Assembly (NCBI GenBank): GCA_913060865.1
Contig: CAJXTU010000005.1
Location: forward strand, 1 to 64,000
Direction: 5' to 3'
DNA length: 64,000 bases
Source of the DNA: an uncultured Cycloclasticus sp.
GTDB lineage: Bacteria > Pseudomonadota > Gammaproteobacteria > Methylococcales > Cycloclasticaceae
A program made the translations under genes and the position numbers. The notes under the pieces are model-generated. The model made no database searches, was not told the DNA's origin, and worked only from the letters and a program-made list of their open reading frames with translations. Shown here piece by piece: positions 53,600-63,892 of the stretch. Positions within the stretch are counted from its first letter, which is position 1; each line of letters begins with the position of its first letter.

Positions 53600-54444
53600 G
53601 CCACATCTATCCCTAAATTACGACAAATAGCTAAACTCGCCTCGGTCTGATTCATGCTGTAAAAATGTAGACCTGGGCAACCAAAATCAAGCAAGGTCTG
53701 GCTCAACTCACTGACCACATCGGTACCAAACGCTTTAATGGAGTCTCGGTCATCCGCAAAACCTTCTAAACGTTTACGAATCCATCGAGGAATTTCCGCA
53801 CCACACATATCAGAAAATCTCGCTAATTGCGTGTAATTGGTAATAGGCATAATTCCAGGCACAATCGGAACATTTAACCCCAACTTATCGCAATCTTCTA
53901 CAAATCGAACATAGGCATCAAAGTTAAAAAAGTATTGTGTAATGGCACTATCTGCGCCTGCGTCTACTTTTTGTTTAAAGTTAGCTAAGTCCGTTTGCGC
54001 ATTGGCTGCTTGCGGATGCACTTCAGGGTAAGCCGCCACTTCGATATGAAAATGATCGCCCGTTTCCTCACGAATAAAACCGACCAGTTCATTCGCGTAA
54101 CGAAATTCACCCACATCTAATGTCCCTGATGGAATATCACCACGTAGCGCTACGATTCGGTCAATACCATTGCGCTTATAATTGTCCAAAATAGCACGAA
54201 TATTTTCTTTGGTAGAACCCACGCAAGATAAATGCGGCGCTGCCGAGAAGCCTTGTTGCTTAATGTCCAGCACCGTATCAATCGTGCCTTGTTGAGTACT
54301 ACCGCCTGCACCAAAGGTAACTGAAAAATACGCTGGGTCAAGTTGACCCAGTGTTTTACTGACGTTTAAAAGCTTAACCCGGCCTTCTTCTGTTTTAGGC
54401 GGAAAGAACTCGAAGCTAATTTTTTGATAGGGCTCTAAACTCAT
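53596..54444 (-). CDS. metF: Methylenetetrahydrofolate reductase
   Basis: A 282-residue FAD enzyme making 5-methyl-THF for methionine synthesis. Typical blocks are ISFEFFPPKTEEGRVKLL, FSVTFGAGGST, RIVALRGDIP (with the FAD-binding Arg/Asp) and PIVPGIMPITNYTQLARFSDMCGAEIP. It follows ahcY by one base and so shares the SAH riboswitch. Confidence 0.95.
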   Translation of the reverse strand: MSLEPYQKISFEFFPPKTEEGRVKLLNVSKTLGQLDPAYFSVTFGAGGSTQQGTIDTVLDIKQQGFSAAPHLSCVGSTKENIRAILDNYKRNGIDRIVALRGDIPSGTLDVGEFRYANELVGFIREETGDHFHIEVAAYPEVHPQAANAQTDLANFKQKVDAGADSAITQYFFNFDAYVRFVEDCDKLGLNVPIVPGIMPITNYTQLARFSDMCGAEIPRWIRKRLEGFADDRDSIKAFGTDVVSELSQTLLDFGCPGLHFYSMNQTEASLAICRNLGIDVA

Positions 54445-54445
54445 A

Positions 54446-55867
54446 TTAGTAACGGTAATGGTGTGGTTTATACGGCCCTTCTACAGGCACGTTAATGTAA
54501 TCGGCTTGCTCTTGCGATAGCTCAGTTAAATTAACGCCAATTTTTTCCAAGTGCAAGCGCGCGACTTTTTCATCTAAGGTTTTAGGTAGCACATAAACTT
54601 CATTTTTATACGCGTCCCCATTAGCGAAAAACTCCATTTGCGCCATCACTTGATTAGTAAACGAAGCTGACATCACAAAACTAGGGTGGCCTGTTGCACA
54701 ACCTAAGTTAACCAAGCGGCCTTTTGCCAATAAGGTAATACGCTTACCGTCTGGGAAAATAATGTGATCCACTTGTGGCTTCACTTCTTCCCACTCATAT
54801 TGTTCAAGCGATGCAATATCAATTTCTGAATCAAAATGACCAATGTTGCAAACAATGGCTTCGTTCTTCATCGCTGCCATATGGTCATGATTAATCACGC
54901 CCAAATTGCCTGTTGTTGTTACAAAAATATCACCTTGGGCTGCCACATCATCCATCCGCACAACACGGTAACCCTCCATCGCGGCCTGTAATGCACAAAT
55001 AGGATCAATTTCAGTGACCCAAACGCTTGCACCCATACCTTTAAATGCTTGGGCACAACCTTTACCTACATCGCCATAACCCACAACCACGGCAATTTTG
55101 CCCGCAATCATGACGTCTGTCGCACGTTTGATGCCGTCTAATAATGACTCACGGCAACCATACAAATTATCGAATTTACTTTTCGTCACAGAATCATTCA
55201 CATTCATCGCTGGGAACAATAATTCACCCGCTTCTTGCATTTGATACAAACGGTGAACACCTGTGGTGGTTTCTTCCGTTACGCCTTTCACGCTGTCTGC
55301 CATGTCTTGCCACCTATTTGGAGAGACCGGTAAATTACGACGCAAAACCTCAAGAATAGCCACCCATTCTTCGTTATCACCCGCTTGTGCATCAGGGACG
55401 GCACCCGCTTTTTCAAACTCAACGCCTTTATGAAGCAATAAGGTTGCATCGCCGCCGTCATCCAAAATCATATTCGCATCTAAATCACCTGGCCACGTCA
55501 TCATTTGTTCTGTGCACCACCAATATTCTTCGATGGTTTCGCCTTTCCAAGCAAACACAGGAATACCTAAGTCGGCCATCGCCGCTGCCGCGTGGTCTTG
55601 GGTTGAAAAGATATTGCACGAACACCAACGCACTTCGGCGCCCAAGGCCACCAAGGTTTTAATCAACACCGCTGTTTGAATCGTCATGTGCAAGCTGCCA
55701 GCAACGCGCGCGCCTGTTAGCGGCTTGCTGTCACCAAACTCTTCTTGCAAGGCCATCAAACCCGGCATTTCACTTTCTGCAATCGCTATTTCTTTATGGC
55801 CCCAAGCAGCCAACGATATGTCGGCTACTTTGTAATCGGTAAAACTTTCTGTCAATACTGTACTCAT
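54446..55867 (-). CDS. ahcY: Adenosylhomocysteinase
   Basis: A 473-residue SAH hydrolase, splitting S-adenosylhomocysteine into adenosine and homocysteine. It has [34 protein letters not shown] and the NAD site [20 protein letters not shown], and ends in PYKPHHYRY with the usual C-terminal Lys/Tyr. It is the length typical of proteobacterial enzymes with the 40-residue insert. It removes SAH, the riboswitch ligand. Confidence 0.96.
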   Translation of the reverse strand: MSTVLTESFTDYKVADISLAAWGHKEIAIAESEMPGLMALQEEFGDSKPLTGARVAGSLHMTIQTAVLIKTLVALGAEVRWCSCNIFSTQDHAAAAMADLGIPVFAWKGETIEEYWWCTEQMMTWPGDLDANMILDDGGDATLLLHKGVEFEKAGAVPDAQAGDNEEWVAILEVLRRNLPVSPNRWQDMADSVKGVTEETTTGVHRLYQMQEAGELLFPAMNVNDSVTKSKFDNLYGCRESLLDGIKRATDVMIAGKIAVVVGYGDVGKGCAQAFKGMGASVWVTEIDPICALQAAMEGYRVVRMDDVAAQGDIFVTTTGNLGVINHDHMAAMKNEAIVCNIGHFDSEIDIASLEQYEWEEVKPQVDHIIFPDGKRITLLAKGRLVNLGCATGHPSFVMSASFTNQVMAQMEFFANGDAYKNEVYVLPKTLDEKVARLHLEKIGVNLTELSQEQADYINVPVEGPYKPHHYRY

Positions 55868-55886
55868 TGCTTATTCTCCAAGTTCT

Positions 55887-57053
55887 TTAAAGGCCGGCTG
55901 CGTCACGCAACAAGTCTGCCTTGTCTGTTTGTTCCCACGTGAAATTCGGCAATTCTCTGCCAAAATGACCGTAAGCCGCTGTTGCCTGATAGATAGGCCG
56001 TTTCAAATCCAATGTCGCTATTAGCGCCTTTGGACGTAAGTCAAAGTGCTCGCTAACCAGAGCCGCAATTTTGTCATTATCAATCGCCCCCGTGCCAAAT
56101 GTTTCAACCGAAATGGACGTTGGCTTTGCTACACCAATCGCATAAGACACTTGAATTTCACAACGCGTTGCCAAACCAGCCGCAACGATATTTTTAGCAA
56201 CATATCGACACATATAGGCAGCAGATCGATCCACTTTACTAGGATCTTTACCCGAAAATGCACCACCACCATGGCGCGCCATGCCACCATAGGTATCGAC
56301 AATAATCTTACGCCCAGTTAAGCCACAATCACCGACGGGACCACCAATAATAAACTGACCAGTTGGGTTAATATGGATGTTTTCAGCCAGGCAGCCGCTA
56401 AACCATTCCTCAGGCAATACGGGTTTAATAATTTCATCAATCACCGCTTCGCGTAAGTCTTTTAAACTAATATCAGGTGCGTGTTGGGTCGACAAAACAA
56501 CAGCCTCAACCCCCACTGGTTTGTTGTTTTCGTAACGCAAGGTCAATTGACTTTTTGCATCTGGGCGAAGCCATGGCAGGATGCCTTTTTTGCGCACCTC
56601 AGCCTGACGCTCGACCAATAAGTGAGAATAGGTGATAGGTGCTGGCATAAAGACATCTGTTTCATCACACGCATAACCAAACATCAAACCTTGATCGCCC
56701 GCACCTTGCTCGTGGTCTTCACTTTCATCCACGCCAATCGCAATATCGTGTGATTGTTTGCCAATCGCATTCAATACCGCACAACTTTGCCAATCAAAAC
56801 CAATTTCTGGTTTATCGTAACCAATGTCCTTAACCACGTTTCGAACAACTTCTTCGGTATCTACCCAGGCACTGGTTGTGACCTCGCCGGCAAGAATAAC
56901 CATACCCGTTTTCACCATCGTTTCACACGCGACACGTGATGCAGGGTCCTGTTCAAGCAATGCATCTAGCATCGCGTCAGAAATTTGATCTGCTACTTTA
57001 TCTGGATGCCCTTCAGACACCGATTCGGATGTAAATATAAAATTGTTACTCAT
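55887..57053 (-). CDS. metK: S-adenosylmethionine synthetase
   Basis: A 388-residue Met[38 protein letters not shown] (the MetK signature) and [19 protein letters not shown]. It forms SAM from methionine and ATP. The ATG at 57053 ([11 protein letters not shown]) with GAGG upstream is the start; the TTG at 57077 is unlikely. It is the first gene after the SAH riboswitch. Confidence 0.96.
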   Translation of the reverse strand: MSNNFIFTSESVSEGHPDKVADQISDAMLDALLEQDPASRVACETMVKTGMVILAGEVTTSAWVDTEEVVRNVVKDIGYDKPEIGFDWQSCAVLNAIGKQSHDIAIGVDESEDHEQGAGDQGLMFGYACDETDVFMPAPITYSHLLVERQAEVRKKGILPWLRPDAKSQLTLRYENNKPVGVEAVVLSTQHAPDISLKDLREAVIDEIIKPVLPEEWFSGCLAENIHINPTGQFIIGGPVGDCGLTGRKIIVDTYGGMARHGGGAFSGKDPSKVDRSAAYMCRYVAKNIVAAGLATRCEIQVSYAIGVAKPTSISVETFGTGAIDNDKIAALVSEHFDLRPKALIATLDLKRPIYQATAAYGHFGRELPNFTWEQTDKADLLRDAAGL

Positions 57054-57147
57054 CGTCAATTCGCCTCGTTGTTTCAATAGGCACTAAAAATGAGAGAGTG
57101 TAATTGTTTGGACACAACGCTCATTATTTCAGTTTCCTGTTAATAAT

Positions 57148-57218
57148 GAACGCGGTTAAATGGTAAACCTTGAATAAGCCTAGCAGGGGGACCCTGTCGC
57201 AGCGTTCCTTATTCAAGG
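57148..57218 (-). promoter_or_regulatory. S-adenosylhomocysteine (SAH) riboswitch
   Basis: Read on the minus strand: CCTTGAATAAG (57218-57208) pairs perfectly with CTTATTCAAGG (57178-57168), forming P1; GAACGC (57207-57202) pairs with GCGTTC (57153-57148), the pseudoknot stem; CAGGG and CCCTG (57196-57184) form P4. The conserved CGCTGCGAC and GCTAGGC joining bases are present. This fits the SAH aptamer (Rfam RF01057). It ends about 95 bases before metK and should switch the metK-ahcY-metF operon on when SAH is high. Confidence 0.9.
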
Positions 57219-57287
57219 ATGACGTATTCTAGATCATATACCAAAAATTTCAAGCGCTTAGCACACTACGCCCTCGTATCAATACCA

Positions 57288-58010
57288 TTAGTAAATGTTT
57301 GGAATAATTTTTTTCGTTCGTTGTTGATAGTCTTCATAAGGCTGCCCTATCGTTTTCGCTAAGCCTTTTTCTTCAAAATGAATACCAACGAGGACATAAA
57401 TCGTCATACCTATTGAGAAAACTAAATGCCCAACTGTCATGGTTGGTATCGACCAAAAAGCGAGGAGCAAACCTAACATCATCGGATGGCGGACCCAGCG
57501 ATAGAACAAGTACTCTGTAAATTTAACGGGTGTATAGGTTCTCTTTATAAAATACAACCAGCTGTGACGCAAACCAAATAAGTCAAAATGATCTGTTAGA
57601 AAGGTTGAAACTAGGACCAATATCCAGCCTAAGCCAAATATCAGCCACAAAACCATTACTGCTGTTTCATTGGTCGCCTGCCAAATAATCCCTTCCATCG
57701 GTTGCCAATAAAACATCAGCACAGCTAGCGTAATAGCGGAAGCCAGTACATAAGTACTTCGCTCTACGTGGTGCGGTACTAGTGAAGCAATCATTGTTTT
57801 AAACCAAGCCCGAGCCATAATGCTATGCTGAACACCCCACAATAACATTAAGCTAATATTAATTATTAACGCATTAGAGGAGTACTCAAACACCTTGGTT
57901 GAGAGCGCTCTAGGAACAAATACATCCCCAACAAAGCCGATAAAATAGACAAGCACCCCAAAAAACAAGAAATAGCTGACTACTCCGTACATCATGACCA
58001 ATACTGGCAT
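57288..58010 (-). CDS. mddA: Methanethiol S-methyltransferase MddA-like
   Basis: A 240-residue membrane protein with about five helices, of the NnrU/ICMT-related group. The end DLFGLRHSWLYFIKRTYTPVKFTEYLFYRWVRHPMMLGLLLAFWSIPTMTVGHL matches MddA, which makes dimethyl sulphide from methanethiol and SAM. It is upstream of the SAH riboswitch and metK operon in the same direction. Alternatively it is a related isoprenylcysteine-type methyltransferase. Confidence 0.82.
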   Translation of the reverse strand: MPVLVMMYGVVSYFLFFGVLVYFIGFVGDVFVPRALSTKVFEYSSNALIINISLMLLWGVQHSIMARAWFKTMIASLVPHHVERSTYVLASAITLAVLMFYWQPMEGIIWQATNETAVMVLWLIFGLGWILVLVSTFLTDHFDLFGLRHSWLYFIKRTYTPVKFTEYLFYRWVRHPMMLGLLLAFWSIPTMTVGHLVFSIGMTIYVLVGIHFEEKGLAKTIGQPYEDYQQRTKKIIPNIY

Positions 58011-58125
58011 GACACGCCTCCTCTAACTTGAAATATAGTTGTTTTATTTTTTATCTAAACGACATAATACACCGACCCACATAAACATAAAGACCCATTC
58101 GATCAACTTAGGATTTAACACAACC

Positions 58126-58683
58126 ATGCCTTCCAAATTAGAAATGACTCTGCAATTGATTGATAAAGCAAATGCCTCCGACCCTAAGAACGGCGCTGAA
58201 ATATTGTATTCACAACGTATGTTAACAACACTTCATGCCTTTGAAGTGGACGCTTCCGAGCCATTAACCTTGGCTTGTTACGCACAACACGTGTGCCGCT
58301 GGAAACTTGCCCGTAAAGATTACCCAACCGGCCTAAACGGTTATTTAACTTGGCGCACTGAGTTGGCTAAATTACATGCCGGCATATTGGCTGACGCTAT
58401 GCGCGTATCCGGCTATGCTGATGACGATATTGAGCGGGCAAGCAATATTATTCAAAAAAAGCGGCTTAAAAAAGACCCCGACGCACAAACCCTAGAAGAC
58501 GTTTCATGCTTAGTCTTTTTGAGTTATTATTTTGATTCCTTTGCCAGCAAACATAGCGATGAAAAAGTGATTGATATTGTGCAAAAGACGTGGGCAAAGA
58601 TGTCTGATAAAGCTCACCAATCAGCACTATCTCTAGACTTACCCACACATTTACAACGCCTCGTTGAGAAGGCACTGTCATAA
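58126..58683 (+). CDS. DUF4202 family protein
   Basis: A 185-residue soluble protein of DUF4202: LEMTLQLIDKANASDPKNGAEILYSQRMLTTLHAF, CYAQHVCRWKLARKDYPTGLNGYLTWRTELAKLHA and LEDVSCLVFLSYYFDSFASKH. The pattern of His and Asp resembles an HD-like metal fold, but the function is unknown. The ATG at 58126 is the start; the upstream frame to 58039 is not protein-like. Confidence 0.9.
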   Translation: MPSKLEMTLQLIDKANASDPKNGAEILYSQRMLTTLHAFEVDASEPLTLACYAQHVCRWKLARKDYPTGLNGYLTWRTELAKLHAGILADAMRVSGYADDDIERASNIIQKKRLKKDPDAQTLEDVSCLVFLSYYFDSFASKHSDEKVIDIVQKTWAKMSDKAHQSALSLDLPTHLQRLVEKALS

Positions 58684-58691
58684 ATATCTGA

Positions 58692-59312
58692 ATGCAACTA
58701 CCTCAAGCACTTTCTTTTAGCATACTACTCATCAGCCTCTTAACGTTGCTGGGGTGCTCCGGCCATAACAAAAAGAAAACCACCGCACCCGTTGTGGATT
58801 CATTTCCAGTTTGTTATGGCTATGGTTGCCATACTGTTCAACACGTCACCTTAAGCGATGAGCAGTGGCTTACGCTCGGTACGCTATTTTCACCACCTGC
58901 CAATAATGCCGCTACCGAACGAGAACAAATCGCTCTAGCCATCGCTCAAATGGAGCGCTTTGTTGGCGACAAAACAAACACCAAAGATGACTTGCCCGGC
59001 ACTTTTGAGGCCCTCTTTCAGGACCTAAGTCACCAGATGGATTGTGTTGATGAGGCCACTAACACTACGGTGTACCTAAAACTGTTTCGCGAACGACAAT
59101 GGATTACCTTCCATCAAGAGAAAGCACGCATTAACCGAGGTTTTTTCTTCAACGGTTGGCCACACACCGCCGGCATGATTGAGGAGCTAGCTACTGAACA
59201 TCGATTTGCGGTTGATTCTTGGTTTCATAAAAATGGTGTCGCGCCAGAAATAATTCCTACTAAGCTATGGTATTCTGGGTGGCACCCAGAACCTAAAAAC
59301 AGCAGCAATTAA
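58692..59312 (+). CDS. Hypothetical lipoprotein
   Basis: A 206-residue protein with a lipoprotein signal (lipobox LLGC, residues 19-22). A Cys pair in the mature start (VCYGYGCHTV) may form a disulphide. The middle (ERFVGDKTNTKDDLPGTFEALF, CVDEATNTTVYLKLF) looks conserved but I do not recognise the family. It sits 8 bases after the DUF4202 gene. Confidence 0.75.
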   Translation: MQLPQALSFSILLISLLTLLGCSGHNKKKTTAPVVDSFPVCYGYGCHTVQHVTLSDEQWLTLGTLFSPPANNAATEREQIALAIAQMERFVGDKTNTKDDLPGTFEALFQDLSHQMDCVDEATNTTVYLKLFRERQWITFHQEKARINRGFFFNGWPHTAGMIEELATEHRFAVDSWFHKNGVAPEIIPTKLWYSGWHPEPKNSSN

Positions 59313-59333
59313 TACCTCACGAGGAGAACAATA

Positions 59334-60242
59334 ATGAAATCGCATACTAAGTACATTTTAATCATCCTTTCTATCTTCAGCTTGACCCCATCTTTTGCTG
59401 AACCTTTGGAGCAAGGTTTCAGCAAAATATCACTTAAAACAACGCATGTACGCGGCAATATTTACATGCTAGAAGGTGTCGGTGGGTTTGCTGGTGGCAA
59501 CATTGGCGTGTCTGCCGGAACAGACGGTGTTTTATTAGTTGACGACCAACTAAGCCCTATGTCTGAAAAAATCAATACCGCTTTGGCTGATATTAACACC
59601 GGCAAGCTTCGCTTTATTCTCAATACGCATTGGCATGGCGATCATAGCGGAAGCAATGGGCACTTTGCTAAGCAAGCCACTATCATTTCCCACGCTAATG
59701 CTCGTAAACGCTTGATGAGCGATCAGGAAAATTTCTTTGGTAAGTCGCCTGCGAGGCCAAAACAAGCGTGGCCAATCATCACCTTTGAGCAAGCCATTAA
59801 TATCCATTTTAACGACGAGGATATCCAGTTCATTCATTATGCCGATGGACACACCGATGGCGATGCAGTCGTTTACTTCCCCAATAGTAAAGTAGCTCAC
59901 TTAGGCGATCATTTTTTTAACGGCACATTCCCTTTTGTTGATCTCGACACCGGCGGCAATGCGTTCAACCTAACGCGCAATGTAGCAAACATTATTGAAT
60001 CTCTACCTGAAGATACGCTGGTTATTCCTGGCCACGGCGCATTATCAGACATGCAAGGATTAAAGGCTTATCACGCCATGTTACAAGCAACGACCACTCA
60101 CGTACAAAAGCTCGCCTCTGAAGGCGAATCGTTGGAAGCCATTCAACTGAGCGGTTTGCCGAGCGAATGGACAGCTTGGGGCGGCGGATTTATCAACGAA
60201 GCTAACTGGATTAAAATTATTTACAATAGCCTCGCTAAATAA
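59334..60242 (+). CDS. Exported metallo-beta-lactamase-fold hydrolase
   Basis: A 302-residue protein with a signal peptide (residues 1-22, ending SFA) and the metal motif NTHWHGDHSGSN, then YADGHTDGDAVVYF and VIPGHGALSD, a complete binuclear zinc site. It is not similar to a known B1-B3 beta-lactamase in loop layout; it is closer to quinoprotein-associated or cyclase-like MBL proteins. The substrate is unknown. A strong terminator follows. Confidence 0.85.
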   Translation: MKSHTKYILIILSIFSLTPSFAEPLEQGFSKISLKTTHVRGNIYMLEGVGGFAGGNIGVSAGTDGVLLVDDQLSPMSEKINTALADINTGKLRFILNTHWHGDHSGSNGHFAKQATIISHANARKRLMSDQENFFGKSPARPKQAWPIITFEQAINIHFNDEDIQFIHYADGHTDGDAVVYFPNSKVAHLGDHFFNGTFPFVDLDTGGNAFNLTRNVANIIESLPEDTLVIPGHGALSDMQGLKAYHAMLQATTTHVQKLASEGESLEAIQLSGLPSEWTAWGGGFINEANWIKIIYNSLAK

Positions 60243-60259
60243 CCTAAGTAAGCAACCAC

Positions 60260-60285
60260 AAAAGGCCGACTAGTTCGGCCTTTTT
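60260..60285 (+). terminator. Intrinsic terminator
   Basis: AAAAGGCCGA pairs with TTCGGCCTTTT around a CTAG loop, with a T run at 60281-60285. It ends the metallo-hydrolase unit just before pldA. Confidence 0.9.
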
Positions 60286-60303
60286 ATCTACCATCACGGC
60301 AAC

Positions 60304-61281
60304 ATGAAAACACTATTACTATTACTCGCCATAATGACCACGCCCTTATTGGCAAATAATATTAATGAATACGAAAAGTGCCTAACAGGCGCTCTAAAAA
60401 CTGCTGATGATAATATGTCTATCGGCGCACTTAAACGGCTATGCCAAACAACACAAGATACAACAAAGCAAAACACCCATCAATCCGCTCTAAAACAGCG
60501 CCAACTGTCTGAAAAACAAGTCGCATGGAACGCCTTCTCGCTGCTCCCACATAGACCCAATTACATCCTGTTAAGTTATAACCATAATGAGCCAAACACC
60601 GACCCTTTTGAACTAGCATTCCCAAATCAGAGTAGTGACTTAGACCATTTAGAAACAAAGTTTCAAATCAGCATGAAACTTCCCTTAGTTCAAGGCCTCA
60701 TCTACGGGCATGGTGACTTGTATGCAGCTTATACTAATCGCTCATTTTGGCAGCAGTTTAACAAAACCCAATCGTCACCCTTTAGAGATACTAATCACGA
60801 AGCAGAGTCTTGGCTGTCCTTCGATACCAACTTTAACGTCGGTGGTTTTCATACCTCAGTTATACGTACTGGCTTCACTCATCAGTCAAATGGTCGATCA
60901 GGTACACTTTCAAGAAGCTGGAACCGAGTCTACGCTGATTTTATTATGGAGCGTGGTGACGTCTACCTTTCGTTCAAACCTTGGCTTCGTATTCCGGAAA
61001 GCGCCAGTAATGATGATAACCCTGATATGGATGATTTCTTAGGTCATTTCGAACTCAGGGGCTTATACAAAAAGGAACAACATAGCTTCGATTTTATGTT
61101 CCGCAATAATTTCAAATCTAGCAGAAATCGTGGCGCCCTTGAACTAGGCTGGAGCTTCCCTATACACAACAAGGTTCGGGGTTACATTCAATGGTTCAAT
61201 GGCTATGGAGAAAGCATGCTTGATTATAACAACCATACAAACAGTATTGGCTTTGGCATCCAGCTGAGTGACTGGTTATAA
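60304..61281 (+). CDS. pldA: Outer membrane phospholipase A
   Basis: A 325-residue OMPLA. A signal peptide (residues 1-18) is followed by a soluble segment and a beta-barrel. The catalytic site is [11 protein letters not shown] (His and Ser), with Asn in SWNRVYADF; Ca2+-linked residues are nearby. It hydrolyses phospholipids in the outer leaflet. The ORF overlaps the next reading frame, but msrB starts later. Confidence 0.92.
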   Translation: MKTLLLLLAIMTTPLLANNINEYEKCLTGALKTADDNMSIGALKRLCQTTQDTTKQNTHQSALKQRQLSEKQVAWNAFSLLPHRPNYILLSYNHNEPNTDPFELAFPNQSSDLDHLETKFQISMKLPLVQGLIYGHGDLYAAYTNRSFWQQFNKTQSSPFRDTNHEAESWLSFDTNFNVGGFHTSVIRTGFTHQSNGRSGTLSRSWNRVYADFIMERGDVYLSFKPWLRIPESASNDDNPDMDDFLGHFELRGLYKKEQHSFDFMFRNNFKSSRNRGALELGWSFPIHNKVRGYIQWFNGYGESMLDYNNHTNSIGFGIQLSDWL

Positions 61282-61348
61282 GCAGTTAGCACCCTTACAC
61301 TTGAGTTTTCTCGGGTATAATTTTTTTACGAACAACCAAGGTCAACCC

Positions 61349-61738
61349 ATGCATAACAAAACTGACGATGAGTGGAAAACTCAATTAACCGCAGATGAAT
61401 ACCGTATTTGTCGACAAAAAGGCACCGAGCCTGCTTTTTCTGGCCTATACACCGACAATAAAACAGCCGGAATTTATCGTTGTAAGTGCTGCGATACGCC
61501 GTTATTTGAGTCAGACACTAAGTATGATTCGGGGAGTGGCTGGCCTAGCTTTTGGAAACCTATAAACCCGGAGTCTATCAAAGAAAACAGGGACCACAGT
61601 CACGGCATGGTTCGCGTTGAAGTCGTTTGCGCCGAGTGTGATTGCCATTTAGGCCATGTTTTTGAAGATGGGCCGCAACCGACGGGACTGCGCTACTGCA
61701 TCAACTCAGCTTCACTTAACTTAGCTGCAAAAAAATAA
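61349..61738 (+). CDS. msrB: Peptide-methionine (R)-S-oxide reductase MsrB
   Basis: A 129-residue Msr[32 protein letters not shown], two CxxC zinc pairs (CKCC and CAEC), and the catalytic Cys in [13 protein letters not shown]. It repairs methionine R-sulphoxide. The start is the ATG at 61349 ([10 protein letters not shown]). Confidence 0.95.
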   Translation: MHNKTDDEWKTQLTADEYRICRQKGTEPAFSGLYTDNKTAGIYRCKCCDTPLFESDTKYDSGSGWPSFWKPINPESIKENRDHSHGMVRVEVVCAECDCHLGHVFEDGPQPTGLRYCINSASLNLAAKK

Positions 61739-61739
61739 C

Positions 61740-63038
61740 ATGTCAGCCACTCAGCAACACGCACAAGCCTTACTCAACTATATAGATGCCAGCCCAAGCC
61801 CATGGCACGCTGTCCAAACAACTATAAATGCATTAGAGCGCAACGGCTTTAGTGAGTTACGAGAAGGGGATCATTGGCAGTTAACTCCCGATAACCAATA
61901 TTACGTTAAACGAGACGATTCTTCCATTATTGCGTTCACTGTTGGCTCTAATGATTTAGCAAAAAATGGCTTCAATATCATTGGCGCACATACCGACTCG
62001 CCTGGTTTAAGGGTCAAACCAAAACCTGACAACCAGCAAGGCGGACTCAACCGCATCGGGGTGGAGGTGTATGGCAGCCCCATTTTAGCCACCTTTACCG
62101 ACCGCGACTTAAGTTTGGCAGGGCGAGTACACATTAACCAAGACGGGGCGCTATTTTCAAAACTAATCCATTTTAAACGGCCTTTTCTCCGGCTTCCCAA
62201 TCTAGCTATCCACATGAACTCAACGGTTAATACAGATGGGCTAAAGCTAAACAAGCAGACAGAGCTGCCGTTATTACTATCCATTGCCAATACGCAATCA
62301 GGTGAGCAGCCTAAATTGATAGATTTAATAGCCGCCGAACTCAATATCAGCCCTGATAATATTGCCGCATGGGAGCTACATACTTGCGACACTCAAGCAG
62401 GGACTTTATACGGTGTTAATGATGAGTTTTATGCCAATAGCCAACTGGATAATTTAGCCTCATGCCATGCTGGACTTAGTGCCTTGCTATCTAACAACTC
62501 ACTGACTGCTAAACAGTTTAATGTTTGTGCTTTTTTTGACCACGAAGAAATTGGCAGCAACAGCCATAAAGGCGCGGATGGCAGCTTTCTACCGGATGTA
62601 TTAGAACGTATCGCCAGCTCTTTAGCTGTCTCCACAGAAGGCTATAAGCGCGCTCTATCCAACAGTTTTATGATCAGCGCGGACATGGCGCATGCCTATC
62701 AACCCAATTTCCCTAATGCTTACGAACCCGATCACAAAGTCTTCGTTAATCAAGGGCCCGTTATCAAGGTAAACGCCAATATACGCTATGCATCAAACAG
62801 CGCCTCGCAAGCTCGTTTTATCCAGTTATGCGATAGGGCTAACGTACCTTACCAACAGTATTCACACCGAACCGATATCGGTTGCGGCAGTACCATTGGC
62901 CCTATGACATCGGCGCAATTAGGCATTCAGACCGTTGATGTTGGTTGCCCTATGTGGGCAATGCACAGTATTCGTGAAAGTGCTGGCGTCCTCGATCATG
63001 ACTACATGACCCGCGTATTTACTCAATTTTTTAGTTAA
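61740..63038 (+). CDS. apeB: M18 family aminopeptidase
   Basis: A 432-residue metallopeptidase: YIDASPSPWHAVQTTI at the start, GAHTDSPGLRVKPKP (metal His), FFDHEEIGSNSHKGADG (catalytic Glu), SADMAHAYQPNFP and GCGSTIGPM near the end. M18 enzymes remove acidic or hydrophobic N-terminal residues; E. coli has no ortholog but Pseudomonas has ApeB. It begins right after the msrB stop. Confidence 0.92.
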   Translation: MSATQQHAQALLNYIDASPSPWHAVQTTINALERNGFSELREGDHWQLTPDNQYYVKRDDSSIIAFTVGSNDLAKNGFNIIGAHTDSPGLRVKPKPDNQQGGLNRIGVEVYGSPILATFTDRDLSLAGRVHINQDGALFSKLIHFKRPFLRLPNLAIHMNSTVNTDGLKLNKQTELPLLLSIANTQSGEQPKLIDLIAAELNISPDNIAAWELHTCDTQAGTLYGVNDEFYANSQLDNLASCHAGLSALLSNNSLTAKQFNVCAFFDHEEIGSNSHKGADGSFLPDVLERIASSLAVSTEGYKRALSNSFMISADMAHAYQPNFPNAYEPDHKVFVNQGPVIKVNANIRYASNSASQARFIQLCDRANVPYQQYSHRTDIGCGSTIGPMTSAQLGIQTVDVGCPMWAMHSIRESAGVLDHDYMTRVFTQFFS

Positions 63039-63043
63039 ACATT

Positions 63044-63892
63044 ATGAAATTCAAATTTACCATTTTAATATTTGCCGTGGCTGCTGTAGCCATCTTTTTT
63101 ATGCGTCAAGAAAACTTCGTGCCACGCACTTCTCTTGATATTTATCAGCACTTTATTGATAAAACAGAAGCCGATGCCATACCAGGACTAACACCCGAGT
63201 CTGCTCTAGAAATTCAAAAACATGTCGTCTACGCCTTATCTGAAAACTGGGGGGGTATCGCCGGTTACAAAGCGGCGATAACTAACCCGAGCATTCAACA
63301 AAAAATGGGCATAAAAGAGCCTTTATTAGGTATTTTTCTAAACAAAATGCTACTCGACAGCCCTGCCACAATAAATATCTCAGATGCGACGCATCCATTT
63401 GCCGAAGCAAACCTATTAGTCCGCATAAAAGACACCTCGATCAACGAAGCACAAACGAATGAAGAAATTTTGGCTGCAATCGACCAAGTGATTCCATTTA
63501 TCGAAATCCCTGACCGTCTTTTTTCGACCAAAGACCCTTTAAATGCAGACATGCTGACAGCCATTAATACCGGCGCTCGGTATGGTGTTATGGGCGAGCC
63601 CATTCCAATGGCCGCGATTGGTAACCTTAACCATTGCCAGGTCGGAATCGTGTATGAAGACCGTAGTCATTTAAAAACAGGTGCTTGCTCCACACTTATG
63701 GGCAACCCTGTTAATGTTATTCGCTGGTTAAGAGACAAGCTATTAACCCTAAATTATCCTTTAAAACCAGGCTCATATTTGTCACTAGGTAGTTTAACCT
63801 CACCCGTCCCAATTAAAAAAGGACGTTTAACGGCGATTTATACGGGTTTGGGCACACAATCCCATGTGGCTGTTAATGTTACATTTAAATAG
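63044..63892 (+). CDS. Membrane-anchored hydratase-like protein (FAH/2-keto-4-pentenoate hydratase fold)
   Basis: A 282-residue protein with an N-terminal membrane segment or signal (residues 4-19, FTILIFAVAAVAIFF), followed by a fold like 2-oxopent-4-enoate hydratase: GGIAGYKAAITNPSIQQKMGIKEPLLGIFLN, FAEANLLVRIK and the end SYLSLGSLTSPVPIKKG. Known hydratases act on aromatic breakdown products in the cytosol, so an exported form is odd. The rest to 64000 holds no gene I can support. Confidence 0.78.
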   Translation: MKFKFTILIFAVAAVAIFFMRQENFVPRTSLDIYQHFIDKTEADAIPGLTPESALEIQKHVVYALSENWGGIAGYKAAITNPSIQQKMGIKEPLLGIFLNKMLLDSPATINISDATHPFAEANLLVRIKDTSINEAQTNEEILAAIDQVIPFIEIPDRLFSTKDPLNADMLTAINTGARYGVMGEPIPMAAIGNLNHCQVGIVYEDRSHLKTGACSTLMGNPVNVIRWLRDKLLTLNYPLKPGSYLSLGSLTSPVPIKKGRLTAIYTGLGTQSHVAVNVTFK

